Assembly: GCF_014202645.1 (NCBI RefSeq) | Contig: NZ_JACHHG010000009.1 | Coordinates: forward strand, 62,001-126,000 | Origin: Deinobacterium chartae | GTDB taxonomy: Bacteria; Deinococcota; Deinococci; Deinococcales; Deinococcaceae | Length of the DNA stretch: 64,000 bases | Direction of reading: 5' to 3' | Part shown: positions 39,671 through 49,176 of the stretch, piece after piece | Layout of the letters: every line of letters begins with the position of its first letter | Position numbering within the stretch: the first letter of the stretch is position 1 | The notes under the pieces: generated by a model | Told to the model about the DNA's origin: nothing | The model's input: the letters and a program-made list of their open reading frames with translations, nothing else | Database searches by the model: none | Position numbers and translations under genes: made by a program

Positions 39671-41791
39671 TCAGGGCAGACGCAGCCGTACCGCACCCAC
39701 GCGGTCGGTGCGCCACACCTGCGTCCCGGCCGCCTCGAGCCGCGCGATCACGTCCGGGGCCGGGTGCCCATACCCGTTGCGCCCAACCGAGATCACGGCC
39801 ATCCGGGGCCGGGTCTCTTGCAGCAGCTTCTCGGAAGTCGAGTGCCTCGAGCCGTGATGCGCTACCTTGAGCAGGTCCAGCTCTCCCAATCCCAGCGCCT
39901 CCTCGAGCGGAGTGGGCGTGTCCCCCAGAAAGGCCGCCCGGAACGGGCCCGCCTCGAGGCGCAGCGCGACCGAGTTGGCGTTGTCCTGCGCCCGAAACGG
40001 CTCCCAGGGGGCCAGCACCTCGAGGCGGGCTCCGGGCAGCTCGAGGACGTCGCCGCGCCGTACCTCGCGCACCCGCACGCCCCGCTCGCGCGCCGCCGTG
40101 AGCAGCGCCTCGAGCAACGGATCGCCCGGCTTGCGGTGGCCGATCCACAGTTCGCGCACCGGTACCCGGCGCAAGACGCTCACGAGACCCTCGATGTGAT
40201 CGGCATCCGCGTGGGTAGCAACCACCACCTCGAGGTCCAAGACGCCCAGGGCGCGCAGCGCCGGAATGACCGTGCGCTCGCCCACGTCGTAGTCACCTCG
40301 AGGGGTGCCCCCGCCGTCGATCAGCACAGCCCTCTCCCCGAGGCGCAGCAGGGTGCTGTCGCCCTGCCCCACGTCCAGAAAAACCAGTTCGCGCGCGGGT
40401 AACAGCCTCGAGGGCAGGGCGGCGGCCAGGATCGCCAGCAGGGTCAGCAGCAGCAGGTGCACTCCGCGCAGGCGGCGCAACAGCCACAGGGCCACTCCGC
40501 TGGCCCACAGGCCGTAGATCAGGTAACCGCTGGGCTCGAGGCTGCTCCAGGGCAGCGGATCGGGCCGCGCAAAAAAACCGGTGAGGGTCAGCAGCAGGCT
40601 CGCCAGCGGACCGGTCAGCAGGTTCACCGCCGCCCCGGCGGGCCCCAGCAGTCCGGCCAGCAGTCCCAGCGGGACCAGCGGAACCATCAGCGGAGCGCAC
40701 ACCGCGTTGGAGAGCAGCGAGATCCAGGGCAGCGCACCGAAGGCATCGGCGATCAGCGGCAGGGTGGTGAGCTGGGCGCAGAACGTAGCACACAGGCCCA
40801 ACCGCAACCACGCAGGCCCCCAGGGAGGCAGTCGCTCGGCCAGCCGTGCGCTGAGAGCCAGTCCCAGCACCGCCAGGTACGAGAGCTGAAAACCCAGGTC
40901 CAGCAGCCAGTCCGGTTCGGCCAGCAGGCTCACCAGTCCGGCCAGCGCCAGGGTTCCGACCACCTCGAGACGCCCGCGCCCCACCCACAGGGCGAACAGC
41001 ACCGCCCCGCCCTGCAGGCCCGCGCGCAGGATCGAGGGAGCGGTTCCCACCAGCAGCAGGTAGCCGATCAGCAGCAGGATCAAGACCGGGTAGCGCCACG
41101 CGCCCAGTGGGACCAGCAGCAGGCCCGCCGCGCCCACCAAAATGGCGACGTGCTGTCCGGAGAGCGCCATAAAGTGCGCGGTTCCGGCGCGCGCGAAGGC
41201 ATCGTTGACGTTCCACTCGCCCAACGTCTGCTCGGCGGTCTCGCGGCGGTCCCCCAGCTCGAGGGCCAGCATCAGCGCTCCCTCCCGCTCGGGCAGGCCC
41301 GCGTGCAGGCCGCGCGCGAACCACGCGCGCAGGCCCCCGGCCTCGAGGTGTTCCTTGACCTTCGCGCCGTACAGAACGTCTTTTACGCCGCGCAGCGAGA
41401 GCCACGCGGCGTAATCGAATCCCCCGAAGTTACCGCGCCCCTGGGGCGCGCCCAGCCGTCCCGAGACGGTCAGCTGTCCGGGCGGCAGGGCGGGGCGCGG
41501 CGAGAGGGCCACCCGCGCAGGAGGCTCCTCGAGGCTTAAGAACTGCCCGTCCCAGGTGCCGCTCAGGGTGACCGGCTGCTCGCGGTACACCTGCAGCGGG
41601 TCACCCTGCGGCTCCAGAGCAGCGCGCAACCAGCCGCCCGCGACGGCCAGCAGGACCAGCAGGGCAGGGGCCGCGCGGCGGTCGGTCAGGCAGGCAACGA
41701 GTGGCAACAGCAGCCCCCACACCATTCCCCAGGCCAGCAAGATGCCACCAACCAGCCCGGCCAGCAGGACCAGCGGCAGGGCCAGCCTCAC
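39671..41791 (-). CDS. comEC: DNA uptake channel protein ComEC
   Basis: A 706-residue polytopic protein forming the inner-membrane channel for natural transformation. The N-terminal part has a soluble DUF4131-like region, the middle holds the competence domain with [21 protein letters not shown] and the C-terminal half a metallo-beta-lactamase domain ([49 protein letters not shown]). GTG at 41791 overlaps the comEA stop by 4 bp, replacing a spurious N-terminal extension. The two genes form a competence operon typical of Deinococci. Confidence 0.93.
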   Translation of the reverse strand: MRLALPLVLLAGLVGGILLAWGMVWGLLLPLVACLTDRRAAPALLVLLAVAGGWLRAALEPQGDPLQVYREQPVTLSGTWDGQFLSLEEPPARVALSPRPALPPGQLTVSGRLGAPQGRGNFGGFDYAAWLSLRGVKDVLYGAKVKEHLEAGGLRAWFARGLHAGLPEREGALMLALELGDRRETAEQTLGEWNVNDAFARAGTAHFMALSGQHVAILVGAAGLLLVPLGAWRYPVLILLLIGYLLLVGTAPSILRAGLQGGAVLFALWVGRGRLEVVGTLALAGLVSLLAEPDWLLDLGFQLSYLAVLGLALSARLAERLPPWGPAWLRLGLCATFCAQLTTLPLIADAFGALPWISLLSNAVCAPLMVPLVPLGLLAGLLGPAGAAVNLLTGPLASLLLTLTGFFARPDPLPWSSLEPSGYLIYGLWASGVALWLLRRLRGVHLLLLTLLAILAAALPSRLLPARELVFLDVGQGDSTLLRLGERAVLIDGGGTPRGDYDVGERTVIPALRALGVLDLEVVVATHADADHIEGLVSVLRRVPVRELWIGHRKPGDPLLEALLTAARERGVRVREVRRGDVLELPGARLEVLAPWEPFRAQDNANSVALRLEAGPFRAAFLGDTPTPLEEALGLGELDLLKVAHHGSRHSTSEKLLQETRPRMAVISVGRNGYGHPAPDVIARLEAAGTQVWRTDRVGAVRLRLP

Positions 41792-42168
41792 CAGCTCACC
41801 CAGTTCCTGAGCTGCGCGAGCAGCTTGGGTCCCACGCCGCGCACCGCGTCCAGGTCCTCCAGGCTGCGGATCGGCCGGGCCTGCACGATGCGTCCGGCGA
41901 GGGCCGGGCCTACTCCGGGCAGCGCCTCGAGCTGCTCGGCGCTGGCGGTATTCAGGTTCACCCGGCCCGATAACAGGGGCTGGACCGAGCGGGTGGCAGG
42001 CAGCTCCGGAGCGACCTGCCTGGGTGCGGGCAGATCGGGCGCACGGGCGGTGCGGACCTCGAGAGGCCGTGGAAAGACGTAGGGAAAAGCGCCCCAGAGC
42101 CCGCAGATCAAGGTCAGAAGGATCAAAACGAGCGCATGAATCCTTGAGGTTTTGTTCAATTCGTGCAT
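41788..42168 (-). CDS. comEA: DNA-binding competence protein ComEA
   Basis: A 126-residue membrane-anchored DNA receptor. One N-terminal transmembrane helix ([19 protein letters not shown]) is followed by a Pro-rich linker and a helix-hairpin-helix domain: [26 protein letters not shown] and [17 protein letters not shown]. It is coupled to comEC. The -10-like TATGCT (42180-42175) is 6 nt before the ATG, so the mRNA is probably leaderless. Confidence 0.92.
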   Translation of the reverse strand: MHELNKTSRIHALVLILLTLICGLWGAFPYVFPRPLEVRTARAPDLPAPRQVAPELPATRSVQPLLSGRVNLNTASAEQLEALPGVGPALAGRIVQARPIRSLEDLDAVRGVGPKLLAQLRNWVSW

Positions 42169-42296
42169 GTTCCGAGCATAGGCAAGCCGCGCGCGGCGCG
42201 AAGGTCAGTGCCCCAGGCAGCGCCGGGGCAGGTAGGCTAGAATAAAGACTTGGTCCTCGCCCCCTCGAGGACAACCCCCGTGTGGAGGACGGCGAG

Positions 42297-43010
42297 ATGC
42301 TGATTTACGGAAGAAACCCGGTGTTCGAGGCACTCAGGAACGGCACGGTCACCGAACTGCTGGTGGCCCGCGGCGTGGAACCCAAGCTGGTGCGCGAACT
42401 CGAGGCCAGCGGCGTCCCGATCCGCTGGCAGGCGCGCATCGAACTGGACCAGTTGGTCGGCACCACCCAGCACCAGGGCGTGGTGGCCGAGGTGGCCGAA
42501 TTGGAGTGGGCCCAGCCCGAAGACGTGCTGGACAACGCTGCCGCGCGCGGCGAACAGCCCCTGATCGTGCTGCTCGACGGCGTCACTGACCCGCGCAACT
42601 TCGGCGCCATCATCCGCTCGGCCGAGGTACTCGGCGCGCACGGCGTGATCGTGGAAGAGCGCCGCAGCGCCCCGCTTTCCCCGGTGGTCGCCAAGACCGC
42701 CGCAGGTGCGACCGCCTACTTGCCGGTCGCGCAGGTCAAGAACCTGCCCCGCTTCATCGACCAGCTCAAGGAGCAGGGCATCTGGGTGTACGGCGCGGCG
42801 GGCGAGGCCCGGCGCACGGCCGCGCAACTCGACTACGACCGTCCGCTCGCGCTGGTGATCGGCTCCGAAGGCGAGGGGTTGCGGCGCCTGGTGCGCGAGA
42901 AATGCGACGAACTGGTCGCGATCCCGGTGCGCGGCCGGGTCAGCAGCCTCAATGCCAGCGTGGCCGCCAGCTTGCTGATCTACCAAGCGGTCATGTCCCG
43001 TCCCCGATAA
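42297..43010 (+). CDS. rlmB: 23S rRNA 2'-O-methyltransferase RlmB (SpoU family)
   Basis: A 237-residue SPOUT methyltransferase that methylates the ribose of G2251 in 23S rRNA. The substrate-binding domain starts MLIYGRNPVFEALRNG and the knot has the three SpoU motifs: DPRNFGAIIRSAEVLGAHG, ALVIGSEGEGLRRLV, and IPVRGRVSSLNASVAASLLIYQ. The ATG at 42297 follows GGAGG, while an in-frame GTG five codons upstream lacks a good spacing. A TAGAAT box (42238-42243) is upstream. Another SpoU enzyme is the only real alternative. Confidence 0.9.
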   Translation: MLIYGRNPVFEALRNGTVTELLVARGVEPKLVRELEASGVPIRWQARIELDQLVGTTQHQGVVAEVAELEWAQPEDVLDNAAARGEQPLIVLLDGVTDPRNFGAIIRSAEVLGAHGVIVEERRSAPLSPVVAKTAAGATAYLPVAQVKNLPRFIDQLKEQGIWVYGAAGEARRTAAQLDYDRPLALVIGSEGEGLRRLVREKCDELVAIPVRGRVSSLNASVAASLLIYQAVMSRPR

Positions 43011-43021
43011 CTTCCGGCGCT

Positions 43022-43062
43022 GCGGTCCGGCCTGCGGGACATCCTGGCGCAGGCCGGACCGC
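43022..43062 (+). terminator. Hairpin after rlmB without a T-run
   Basis: Fifteen-base exact arms (43022-43036, 43048-43062) and an 11-nt loop, starting 12 nt after the rlmB stop. GAGCATCC follows, not a T-run. Confidence 0.6.
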
Positions 43063-43186
43063 GAGCATCCTCTCGGCCACGCGCGGAGAGCACCTCCTGC
43101 TGCACCGGCCGCACAGCGCTTTCTGAAGCGGACATAAAGCGTCTTGGCTCCCTGTCTGAGAGCGGGTTCCGGTTTCAAATGGAGGC

Positions 43187-43807
43187 ATGGTTTCGCAGGC
43201 CTCCTCCACCCCCCCGCTCGACGGACCGGTCACCCTGGCCGTCTCTCGATGCATCCAGCCCGGACGCGAGGCCGAGTTCGAGGCCTGGATCGCCGGCATC
43301 AATCAAGCCGTCCGGTCTTTCGAGGGACATCACGGCATCGGCGTGATCCGCCCCGCGCCCGACGGACCCCGCGAGTACGTACTGGTCTTCCGCTTCGATT
43401 CCAGCGCGGCGCTGCAACGCTGGCAGACCTCGCCCGAGCGCCTGTACTGGCTCGAGCGCCTCGAGGGGCTGCTGGCGGGCGAGCCGCGCGAGACGGTCTC
43501 CCCGGGCTTAGAGTTCTGGTTCACCCCACCGGGAGCGGCGCAGCTCCGCACGCCGCCACGCTGGAAGATGGTGCTCCTGACCGTACTGGGGCTGTTTCCG
43601 CTCTCGGCCCTGCTGAACCTGTGGCTGCTGCCCGCGCTGCTCGGCGAACTGCCGGACCTGCTGCGCATCCTGGTAGCCTCGGTGGTGGTGGTCAGCCTGA
43701 TGACCTACGCGGTGATGCCCACCCTGACCCGGCTGTTCGCACGCTGGCTGGAACGCGGTCCGGCAGACTCCAAGGCGGCGGCGCTAGACCGCCCTTCGCG
43801 GGCGTGA
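43187..43807 (+). CDS. Antibiotic-biosynthesis-monooxygenase domain protein with membrane tail
   Basis: A 206-residue protein. The N-terminal 110 residues are an ABM-like ferredoxin fold (VTLAVSRCIQPGREAEFEAWIAGI, GIGVIRPAPDGPREYVLVFRF, LEGLLAGEPRETVSPGLEFWF). Two transmembrane helices follow (MVLLTVLGLFPLSALLNLWLL and ILVASVVVVSLMTYAVMPTLTRLF). Such ABM-plus-membrane proteins occur widely, function unknown; heme degradation or quinone chemistry are possibilities. GGAGG precedes the ATG. Confidence 0.75.
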   Translation: MVSQASSTPPLDGPVTLAVSRCIQPGREAEFEAWIAGINQAVRSFEGHHGIGVIRPAPDGPREYVLVFRFDSSAALQRWQTSPERLYWLERLEGLLAGEPRETVSPGLEFWFTPPGAAQLRTPPRWKMVLLTVLGLFPLSALLNLWLLPALLGELPDLLRILVASVVVVSLMTYAVMPTLTRLFARWLERGPADSKAAALDRPSRA

Positions 43808-43835
43808 TACAATCGTGCAGTTTGCTATGCTCGGT
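43804..43835 (+). promoter_or_regulatory. Promoter of the rpmH operon
   Basis: A TATGCT -10 box (43826-43831) lies 81 nt before the rpmH start, with GTGATA about 17 bp upstream as a poor -35. A TACAAT box at 43808-43813 is a second candidate. Confidence 0.45.
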
Positions 43836-43911
43836 TCGTCTACCTGGCTAGCAGGACCGCAAGAATATCGGCGTGGGGCCTCGCGTTCTCGCCGTAAGGA
43901 GGACTAGATTC

Positions 43912-44046
43912 ATGAAGCGTACCTACCAACCCAACGTCCGCAAGCGTGCTAAAACCCACGGTTTTCGCGCCCGCATGGCGACCGCTGCCGGCCGCCGCGT
44001 GCTGGCCCGTCGCCGCGCCAAGGGCCGTGCCCGCCTGACCGTCTGA
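43912..44046 (+). CDS. rpmH: Ribosomal protein bL34
   Basis: A 44-residue basic protein of the large ribosomal subunit. It begins [19 protein letters not shown] and ends [12 protein letters not shown], unmistakable for bL34. AAGGAGG stands 9 nt before the ATG. It starts the conserved rpmH-rnpA-yidD-yidC-jag order found in many bacteria. Confidence 0.97.
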   Translation: MKRTYQPNVRKRAKTHGFRARMATAAGRRVLARRRAKGRARLTV

Positions 44047-44107
44047 CGACGGTCGGTGTCATCTGACCCGCACCAGCCAGGCCGGACGGCCTGATCGCGA
44101 GCAGCGC

Positions 44108-44458
44108 ATGACCCAACGGGGAATGACCTCGCTCAAGGGGGATGCCGAATTTCGCCGGGTTCGCAAGGGCCCAGCCGTTCGGACCCCCTTTTTTGTATTG
44201 CGCAGCCTGCCGTACCGGCCGCGCCACGGTCAGCCGTACCGTCCGCAGCCCGTGGTGGGCATCGTGGTCTCGCGCAAGAGCCTGAACAAGGCGGTGGAGC
44301 GCAACCGGGCCCGGCGCCGGGTCCGCGAGGCGCTACGATCGATCAGCCTGCCGCCCTGCCGCGCCATGCTGGTCTTAAATCCCAGCGTGCTCGAGGCCGA
44401 CTTCGCCGAACTCAGGCGCAGCCTCGAGGGAGCTTTTGAGCGGGTCTCGCGCCGTTAG
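44108..44458 (+). CDS. rnpA: Ribonuclease P protein component
   Basis: A 116-residue basic protein that assists RNase P RNA in tRNA 5' processing. The family RNR motif is intact in [23 protein letters not shown], with [14 protein letters not shown] at the N-terminus. A second ATG five codons in ([10 protein letters not shown]) is also possible. It follows rpmH by 61 nt and its 3' end overlaps yidD by 23 bp. Confidence 0.9.
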   Translation: MTQRGMTSLKGDAEFRRVRKGPAVRTPFFVLRSLPYRPRHGQPYRPQPVVGIVVSRKSLNKAVERNRARRRVREALRSISLPPCRAMLVLNPSVLEADFAELRRSLEGAFERVSRR

Positions 44459-44708
44459 GCCCCGCCCGGGCCTGCCCGCGCGCGCGCTGATGGGGGCGGT
44501 GCGCGGCTACCAGCGTTACCTCTCTCCCCTGAAGGGCCAGCCCAGCTGCCGTTTTTACCCGACCTGCTCGCAGTACGCCCTCGAGGCCCTCGAGGTACAC
44601 GGTGCCCTTAAAGGAACCTTCCTGACCACCGTGCGTATCTTGAAGTGCCACCCGCTCCATCCGGGAGGATTCGACCCGGTCCCGCCCCCTCGAAGGAAGA
44701 ACGAATGA
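44436..44708 (+). CDS. yidD: Membrane protein insertion efficiency factor YidD
   Basis: A 90-residue membrane-associated protein that helps YidC insert inner-membrane proteins. Three conserved Cys are present in [22 protein letters not shown] and [20 protein letters not shown] start overlapping the end of rnpA is favoured because GAGGGAG is upstream and the family core [12 protein letters not shown] needs residues before it; the in-frame ATG at 44490 would cut them off. Its stop overlaps the yidC start by 4 bp. Confidence 0.83.
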   Translation: MSGSRAVRPRPGLPARALMGAVRGYQRYLSPLKGQPSCRFYPTCSQYALEALEVHGALKGTFLTTVRILKCHPLHPGGFDPVPPPRRKNE

Positions 44709-46201
44709 AGCACCTGTTACGCGTCCTGCCGGTCCTGCTGCTCGCCAGCAGCGCTCTGGCCGCCGTGGACCCCCACTGGATCAAGAACGTGGACGTGGAC
44801 GGCGACGGCCGTCAGGACGTCATTGCCACCGGAAACTACGCCGACATCGCCTTCAACGACCGAGGCGAGATCATCGGATGGTACATCAAGACCATCACCG
44901 GCACGAACCAGATCACCGAGCGCGAAGGACAGCCTGTCGATGTCAAGCGGCTGCAGTCCAACAACCAGGCCGTCGGTGTGCCCAACGACCTGACCGGTCC
45001 GCACTCGGCGCTGGTCGTGCCCCTGACCGGCGAGGCCGTGGCCCAGCCGCCCGAACTCACCCCCAGCCCCGATACCCAGCGGGCCGAGAAGCTGACCGGC
45101 GTGTTCCGTTACACCCAGGGCGGCGCTACGGTTACCAAGACCGTCGTGATCTCCCCGCGCCGCTACACCATCGACGTCACGGTCAACGTCGAGGGTGTCA
45201 ACGACTACACCGTGCAGTTCCGCGGTTTCGCCAACTGGCAGGCCGGCGGCAGCAAGGCCACGCCGCACGTGCGCGCCGCCACCCAGGGCCAGAACACCGT
45301 CATCAACTCGGGCGAGGTGCCCAACATCTCCTACGCCGCCATCCAGGGCAACCAGGCCGCCAACGATCTGGCCCTGATCGTCCGCCCGGTGGACGGCACC
45401 CGTGCGGATGCCCGGCTGGTTCCCGGTCAGGACGCCACGGTTGACCTCAGCGTCTCCGGTGAGAGCCACTTCGCGATCTACGGCGGCAAGAACGACCTGA
45501 TCCGGCTGCGCCTCGAGGGTGACCTCGACCAGCTTCCGGGCGTGTTCGCCCCCAACATCTTCGGTCAGCTCTCGCTGCTGCTGGTCGGCCTGCTGTCGGC
45601 CATCCACAGCTTCGTAGCGGGTCTGGGCATCCCGGGTGCCTGGGGAGTGGCCATCATCTTGCTGACGCTGCTGATCCGCCTGCTGATCTGGCCGCTGATG
45701 CAGACCCAGCTGCGGTCCACCGCCGAGATGCAGGCCCTGCAGCCCGAGCTCGCCAAGCTCAACGAGAAGTACAAGGACGACCCGAGCAAGCGCGCCGAGG
45801 CCACCATGGCGCTCTACCGCGAGCACGGGGTAAACCCGGCGGCGGGCTGTCTGCCGCTGTTCATCCAGATGCCGGTCCTGATCGTGCTGTGGCGCGTGTT
45901 CTCGAACTTCGAGTTCACCAGCGGCTTCCTGTGGATCTACGACCTCTCGATCCCGGATCCCACCTACATCCTGCCGATCCTGTACATCGCGGTGAACGTG
46001 TTCCAGACCTGGATCTCGACCCGCAAGACCCCCGAGATGTTCCGCCAGCAGCTCTTTATTCAGGTCATCTTCGTGTACTTCGCGCTGACCTTCCCGTCGG
46101 GCGTGCTGGTGTACTGGGTGTTCTCGACCCTGATCGGCATCGTGCAGCAGCTGATCATCAACCGCCAGATCGAGGCGCGCATGCGGGTATCCAAGGCCTG
46201 A
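44705..46201 (+). CDS. yidC: Membrane protein insertase YidC
   Basis: A 498-residue insertase of the inner membrane. A signal-type first helix is followed by the large periplasmic beta domain (residues about 20-300) and five core helices. Landmarks are [79 protein letters not shown] and the last helix [22 protein letters not shown]. The Arg near the start of the core ([11 protein letters not shown]) is the functional positive charge. It follows yidD with an ATGA overlap. Confidence 0.95.
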   Translation: MKHLLRVLPVLLLASSALAAVDPHWIKNVDVDGDGRQDVIATGNYADIAFNDRGEIIGWYIKTITGTNQITEREGQPVDVKRLQSNNQAVGVPNDLTGPHSALVVPLTGEAVAQPPELTPSPDTQRAEKLTGVFRYTQGGATVTKTVVISPRRYTIDVTVNVEGVNDYTVQFRGFANWQAGGSKATPHVRAATQGQNTVINSGEVPNISYAAIQGNQAANDLALIVRPVDGTRADARLVPGQDATVDLSVSGESHFAIYGGKNDLIRLRLEGDLDQLPGVFAPNIFGQLSLLLVGLLSAIHSFVAGLGIPGAWGVAIILLTLLIRLLIWPLMQTQLRSTAEMQALQPELAKLNEKYKDDPSKRAEATMALYREHGVNPAAGCLPLFIQMPVLIVLWRVFSNFEFTSGFLWIYDLSIPDPTYILPILYIAVNVFQTWISTRKTPEMFRQQLFIQVIFVYFALTFPSGVLVYWVFSTLIGIVQQLIINRQIEARMRVSKA

Positions 46202-46243
46202 GACTCCTCGGGCGGCCCCGGGCATCGAGCACTCAAATTTCCT

Positions 46244-46275
46244 GGGAGGGGACGGCCACCGCGCCGCCGCCTCCC
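46244..46275 (+). terminator. Weak hairpin between yidC and jag
   Basis: GGGAGG and CCTCCC can pair across a GC-rich loop, followed after a few bases by TTAAACGTTTT. Weak; it may only reduce read-through to jag, which has its own TAAACT box (46351-46356). Confidence 0.35.
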
Positions 46276-46363
46276 TTAAACGTTTTCCCCCGACCGGGCA
46301 TTTGGAGGGGAACGTGCCCGCACGCCGCTTAAGACCTGTCCCGCCCGTTATAAACTGGAGATT

Positions 46364-46969
46364 ATGGAGAAGAAGACCAACCTCGACGACTATCTCGCTG
46401 ACCTCGGCATCAGCGAGGAGGAGGGCAACAGCCCGGTCCGGATCCCAGCCACCCCGGCGGCCGGGCTGCCGGGGGCTCCGGTCGCGCCCCGCTCCGAACC
46501 CGAAACGCCGCCTCACGGTGGCGACCCGGTCGCCGCCGTCAAAACGTTCCTCGAGGGCCTGATCCGCCGCGTCGACGCGCAGCTCTCGGTGAGCTGCCGC
46601 CTGCGTGACGACACCGTGCACGCCGAGATCACCGGCCCCCACGCCTCGAAGCTGATCGGGCGCGAGGGGCGCACCCTGGCCGCCGTCGAACTGATCGCCT
46701 ACACGGTGCTGGCCAAGGAGACCGGACGCGCGGACCTGCGCGTGCACCTCGACGCGGCCGGCTACCGCCGCCGCCACGAGGAACGCCTGATCGGCATGGC
46801 CGAGCGCCTCGCCGCCCAGGTGCTCAAGACCGGCGAGAGCGTAGCCCTAGACCCCATGCCGGCTGCCGATCGCCGCATCATTCACATCGCCCTGCGCGAG
46901 ATGCCCGGCGTGGCGACCGAGTCGGTCGGCGAGCGCGACTCGCGCCACATCATCGTCAAACCCGCGTGA
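46364..46969 (+). CDS. jag: RNA-binding protein Jag/KhpB
   Basis: A 201-residue cytoplasmic RNA-binding protein with the usual Jag layout: short N-terminal domain, KH domain (HASKLIGREGRTLAAVELIAYTVL) and R3H domain (RLAAQVLKTGESVALDPMPAADRRIIHIALRE...SVGERDSRHIIVKP). It is linked to cell division and envelope control in other bacteria. GGAG and TAAACT precede the ATG, so it has a promoter of its own though it keeps its place after yidC. Confidence 0.9.
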   Translation: MEKKTNLDDYLADLGISEEEGNSPVRIPATPAAGLPGAPVAPRSEPETPPHGGDPVAAVKTFLEGLIRRVDAQLSVSCRLRDDTVHAEITGPHASKLIGREGRTLAAVELIAYTVLAKETGRADLRVHLDAAGYRRRHEERLIGMAERLAAQVLKTGESVALDPMPAADRRIIHIALREMPGVATESVGERDSRHIIVKPA

Positions 46970-47814
46970 AGCACCCGGAATTGCAGGCGGCCCTCGAGGA
47001 GCTCGAGGGCCGCTTCGCACGCGCCGGCATCGACTCGCCGCGCGCCGATGCCGAGTGGCTGCTGGCCCACGTCCTGGACCTGCCGCGCTCGCGGCTGGTT
47101 CTCGAGCGGCGGCGCCCGCTCTCACCGCAAGAAGCGCGGCGCCTCGAGGCCTTGGCCTGCCGCCGCGAGGCGCGCGAGCCGCTGCAACTGCTGCTGGGCA
47201 GCGCCGAGTTTTACGGGCTGTCCCTCGAGGTGCGCCCCGGGGTGCTGGTTCCGCGTCCCGAGACCGAGCGGCTGGTCGAGCTGGCCCTCGCCCGCCTGCC
47301 CCGGGGTGCCCGGGTCGCCGACGTGGGCACCGGCAGCGGTGCGGTCGCCCTGGCCCTCAAGGCCGAGCGGCCCGACCTGCGGGTGAGCGCCACCGACCTG
47401 GACGCCGCAGCACTCGATCTGGCCTCGGCCAACGCGCGGCGTTTGCACCTCGAGGTGCAGTTCCTGCACGGCGACCTGCTGGCCGGGATCGCGGGGCCGC
47501 TGGAGGCGGTGGTATCGAACCCGCCCTACCTGCCTGCCAGCGACCGCAGCGGGCGACCGCCCGAACTCGGGCACGAACCGGACCGCGCGCTGTACTCGGG
47601 CAGCGACGGCCTCGAGCTCTCACGCAGGCTGCTGACCGAAGCGCGCGCCGCGCTGGTGCCCGGCGGCTTTGTGGCCCTCGAGCTCGACCCGCGCAACGTG
47701 CGGGCCCTCGAGGCCGAGGCCGCACGCTCGGACTGGGAGACGCGGGTGGAGGCCGACCTCACGGGCCAGGAGCGGTTTCTGATCGCCCGAATTCCGAGCG
47801 CGTCGGCACCCTGA
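46966..47814 (+). CDS. prmC: Peptide chain release factor glutamine methyltransferase PrmC
   Basis: A 282-residue SAM-dependent enzyme that methylates the GGQ Gln of release factors RF1 and RF2. It has the N-terminal helical domain (SPRADAEWLLAHVL, EARRLEALACRREAREPLQLLLGSAEFYG), the SAM motif VADVGTGSGAVALAL and the catalytic VVSNPPYLP. GTG start overlaps jag by 4 bp. A small hairpin (47834-47850) separates it from the convergent Atl gene. Confidence 0.92.
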   Translation: MKHPELQAALEELEGRFARAGIDSPRADAEWLLAHVLDLPRSRLVLERRRPLSPQEARRLEALACRREAREPLQLLLGSAEFYGLSLEVRPGVLVPRPETERLVELALARLPRGARVADVGTGSGAVALALKAERPDLRVSATDLDAAALDLASANARRLHLEVQFLHGDLLAGIAGPLEAVVSNPPYLPASDRSGRPPELGHEPDRALYSGSDGLELSRRLLTEARAALVPGGFVALELDPRNVRALEAEAARSDWETRVEADLTGQERFLIARIPSASAP

Positions 47815-47833
47815 GGGGCTGCCTCACCCCCGC

Positions 47834-47850
47834 CCGTTCTGCAGGAACGG
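47834..47850. terminator. Small hairpin between convergent prmC and atl
   Basis: CCGTTC (47834-47839) and GAACGG (47845-47850) with a TGCAG loop, two nt before the atl stop codon. Too short to be sure of function. Confidence 0.4.
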
Positions 47851-47852
47851 TC

Positions 47853-48179
47853 CTATTCGCCCGGCCAGTGCTGAAAGCGGTGCAGGTCCACCCGACCCTC
47901 GGGCGAGAACGTCACCCCCTCGGCCTCGAGGAAAGCGCGCTGCACCTCACCCAGACCGATGCGCCAGGTGGAAAGCTCACCCTGGCCGTTGATCACCCGC
48001 TGCCAGGGCACGTCGGTCTCACCCCGGCTGCCCAGGCCGCGCAGGATCGCGCCGACCTGACGGGGCCGCTGGGGCGCTCCGGCCAGCAGGGCCACCTGAC
48101 CGTAGGTCATGACCCGGCCTTCGGGGATGGCGCGCACCACCTCGAGGACCCGGGCCACGAACGCACGGTCTGCGGGCAC
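47853..48179 (-). CDS. atl: Alkyltransferase-like DNA repair protein (Atl)
   Basis: A 108-residue member of the O6-alkylguanine-DNA methyltransferase family. The reactive Cys of the PCHRV motif is replaced: here the sequence is PWQRV (Trp 59). Such Atl proteins bind O6-alkylguanine but do not repair it, and recruit nucleotide excision repair instead. The DNA-binding helix (MTYGQVALLAG) and the RQVGAILRG Arg-finger region are kept. It starts 3 nt after the mqnA stop, hence one operon. Confidence 0.9.
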   Translation of the reverse strand: MPADRAFVARVLEVVRAIPEGRVMTYGQVALLAGAPQRPRQVGAILRGLGSRGETDVPWQRVINGQGELSTWRIGLGEVQRAFLEAEGVTFSPEGRVDLHRFQHWPGE

Positions 48180-48182
48180 GGC

Positions 48183-49016
48183 CTAGAGGTCTCCGAAGTG
48201 CAGCGGGGCGTGTCCGGGGCAGGCCAGATCCGCGAAGCGCGCCAGGCCTTTCTTGTCGGGGGCCTCGAGGTGGTAGCGGAAGTTCCACAGGTAGTGCTGG
48301 ATCACCCGGGCGGGCAGGCCCATGCCCTGCGCGCGTGAGCGGGCGACGTTGCCGAGTTCACCGATGCCCGCCCGCCGCGCCTCGCGCATCATCTGCACGA
48401 CCTCGGCGGGCGGGGGGTTATCGCGGCGGTAGGCCCACACCGCAAAGGTGAAAGGGTGGCCGGTCAGGTCGTACCAGCGTTGCGCCAAGTCGGTGACGAT
48501 CACGTCGCCGCGCTGGTGCGGCAGGGTGAGCATCGAGTCGCGTTCGCCCAGCGGACCGGCCACGCGATACCACTCGCGCAGCGCGTCGTCACCGATGCGC
48601 AGCACTCCGGCGTAGCCCTGATCGAGCAGCGTGAAAGCATCCCCCTCGGCCCGCTCGAGGACGGCGTTGACACCACTGGCTTCGAGCAGCACCCGCAGCA
48701 GTTGCACCGAAGTGGCACTCTGGCTGGTCAGGGCGATGCGCTGACCGCTGAGTTCCGCCCAGGGCCGACGGTGAAACAGGTTCACGCTGTACACCGGTCC
48801 CAGCACGCTGACCGAAAAGTCGGGCAGCGCTGCCAGGCGGTGCGCGTTGCGGACGAATTCGAACGACGAGATGTTGGAGAGGTCCACGCGCCCCTCGAGG
48901 AGCGCGGCGTTCATGGCGGTGGGCACCCCGCGCTCGTAGCGCAGGCCCTCGAGGTCGCGCAGGTGGGCGGTGAGGGGAGCAACGTTGGTGTAGTCAATCA
49001 GTCCAAGGGTGTACAT
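48183..49016 (-). CDS. mqnA: Chorismate dehydratase MqnA
   Basis: First enzyme of the futalosine menaquinone pathway: removes water from chorismate to give 3-enolpyruvylbenzoate. The 277-residue protein has a periplasmic-binding-protein fold without signal peptide: LGLIDYTNVAPLTAHL, VPTAMNAALLEGRVDLSNISSFEFVRN, and DLAQRWYDLTGHPFTFAVWAYRR. The ATG at 49016 is chosen because the protein starts directly with the family core; the upstream open frame has no support. mqnE lies next door in the same direction. Confidence 0.9.
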   Translation of the reverse strand: MYTLGLIDYTNVAPLTAHLRDLEGLRYERGVPTAMNAALLEGRVDLSNISSFEFVRNAHRLAALPDFSVSVLGPVYSVNLFHRRPWAELSGQRIALTSQSATSVQLLRVLLEASGVNAVLERAEGDAFTLLDQGYAGVLRIGDDALREWYRVAGPLGERDSMLTLPHQRGDVIVTDLAQRWYDLTGHPFTFAVWAYRRDNPPPAEVVQMMREARRAGIGELGNVARSRAQGMGLPARVIQHYLWNFRYHLEAPDKKGLARFADLACPGHAPLHFGDL

Positions 49017-49130
49017 GGGCACGGTCCCAGGTGAACGCTTCCGGGCAAGTCGGCGCACACGTACGTCTTTGTCCTGCTCGAGGCGGTTTCACCGCAGGGC
49101 TCCTTCCTGAGTCGGGAAAGTCAGTGGGTC

Positions 49131-49172
49131 GGCCGCGCGCAGCAGGAGGGTCGCCTCCTGCTGCGCGCGGCC
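49131..49172 (-). terminator. Long hairpin after mqnE without a T-run
   Basis: Exact 19-bp arms (49131-49149 and 49154-49172) with a 4-nt loop, beginning 5 nt after the mqnE stop. No T-run follows on the minus strand. Confidence 0.65.
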
Positions 49173-49176
49173 GGTT

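Noticed and set aside
41792-42274. A much longer N-terminus for ComEC running upstream through comEA
   Set aside because: The extension is the wrong frame of comEA, lacks membrane helices and would ignore the 4-bp GTGA coupling at 41791.
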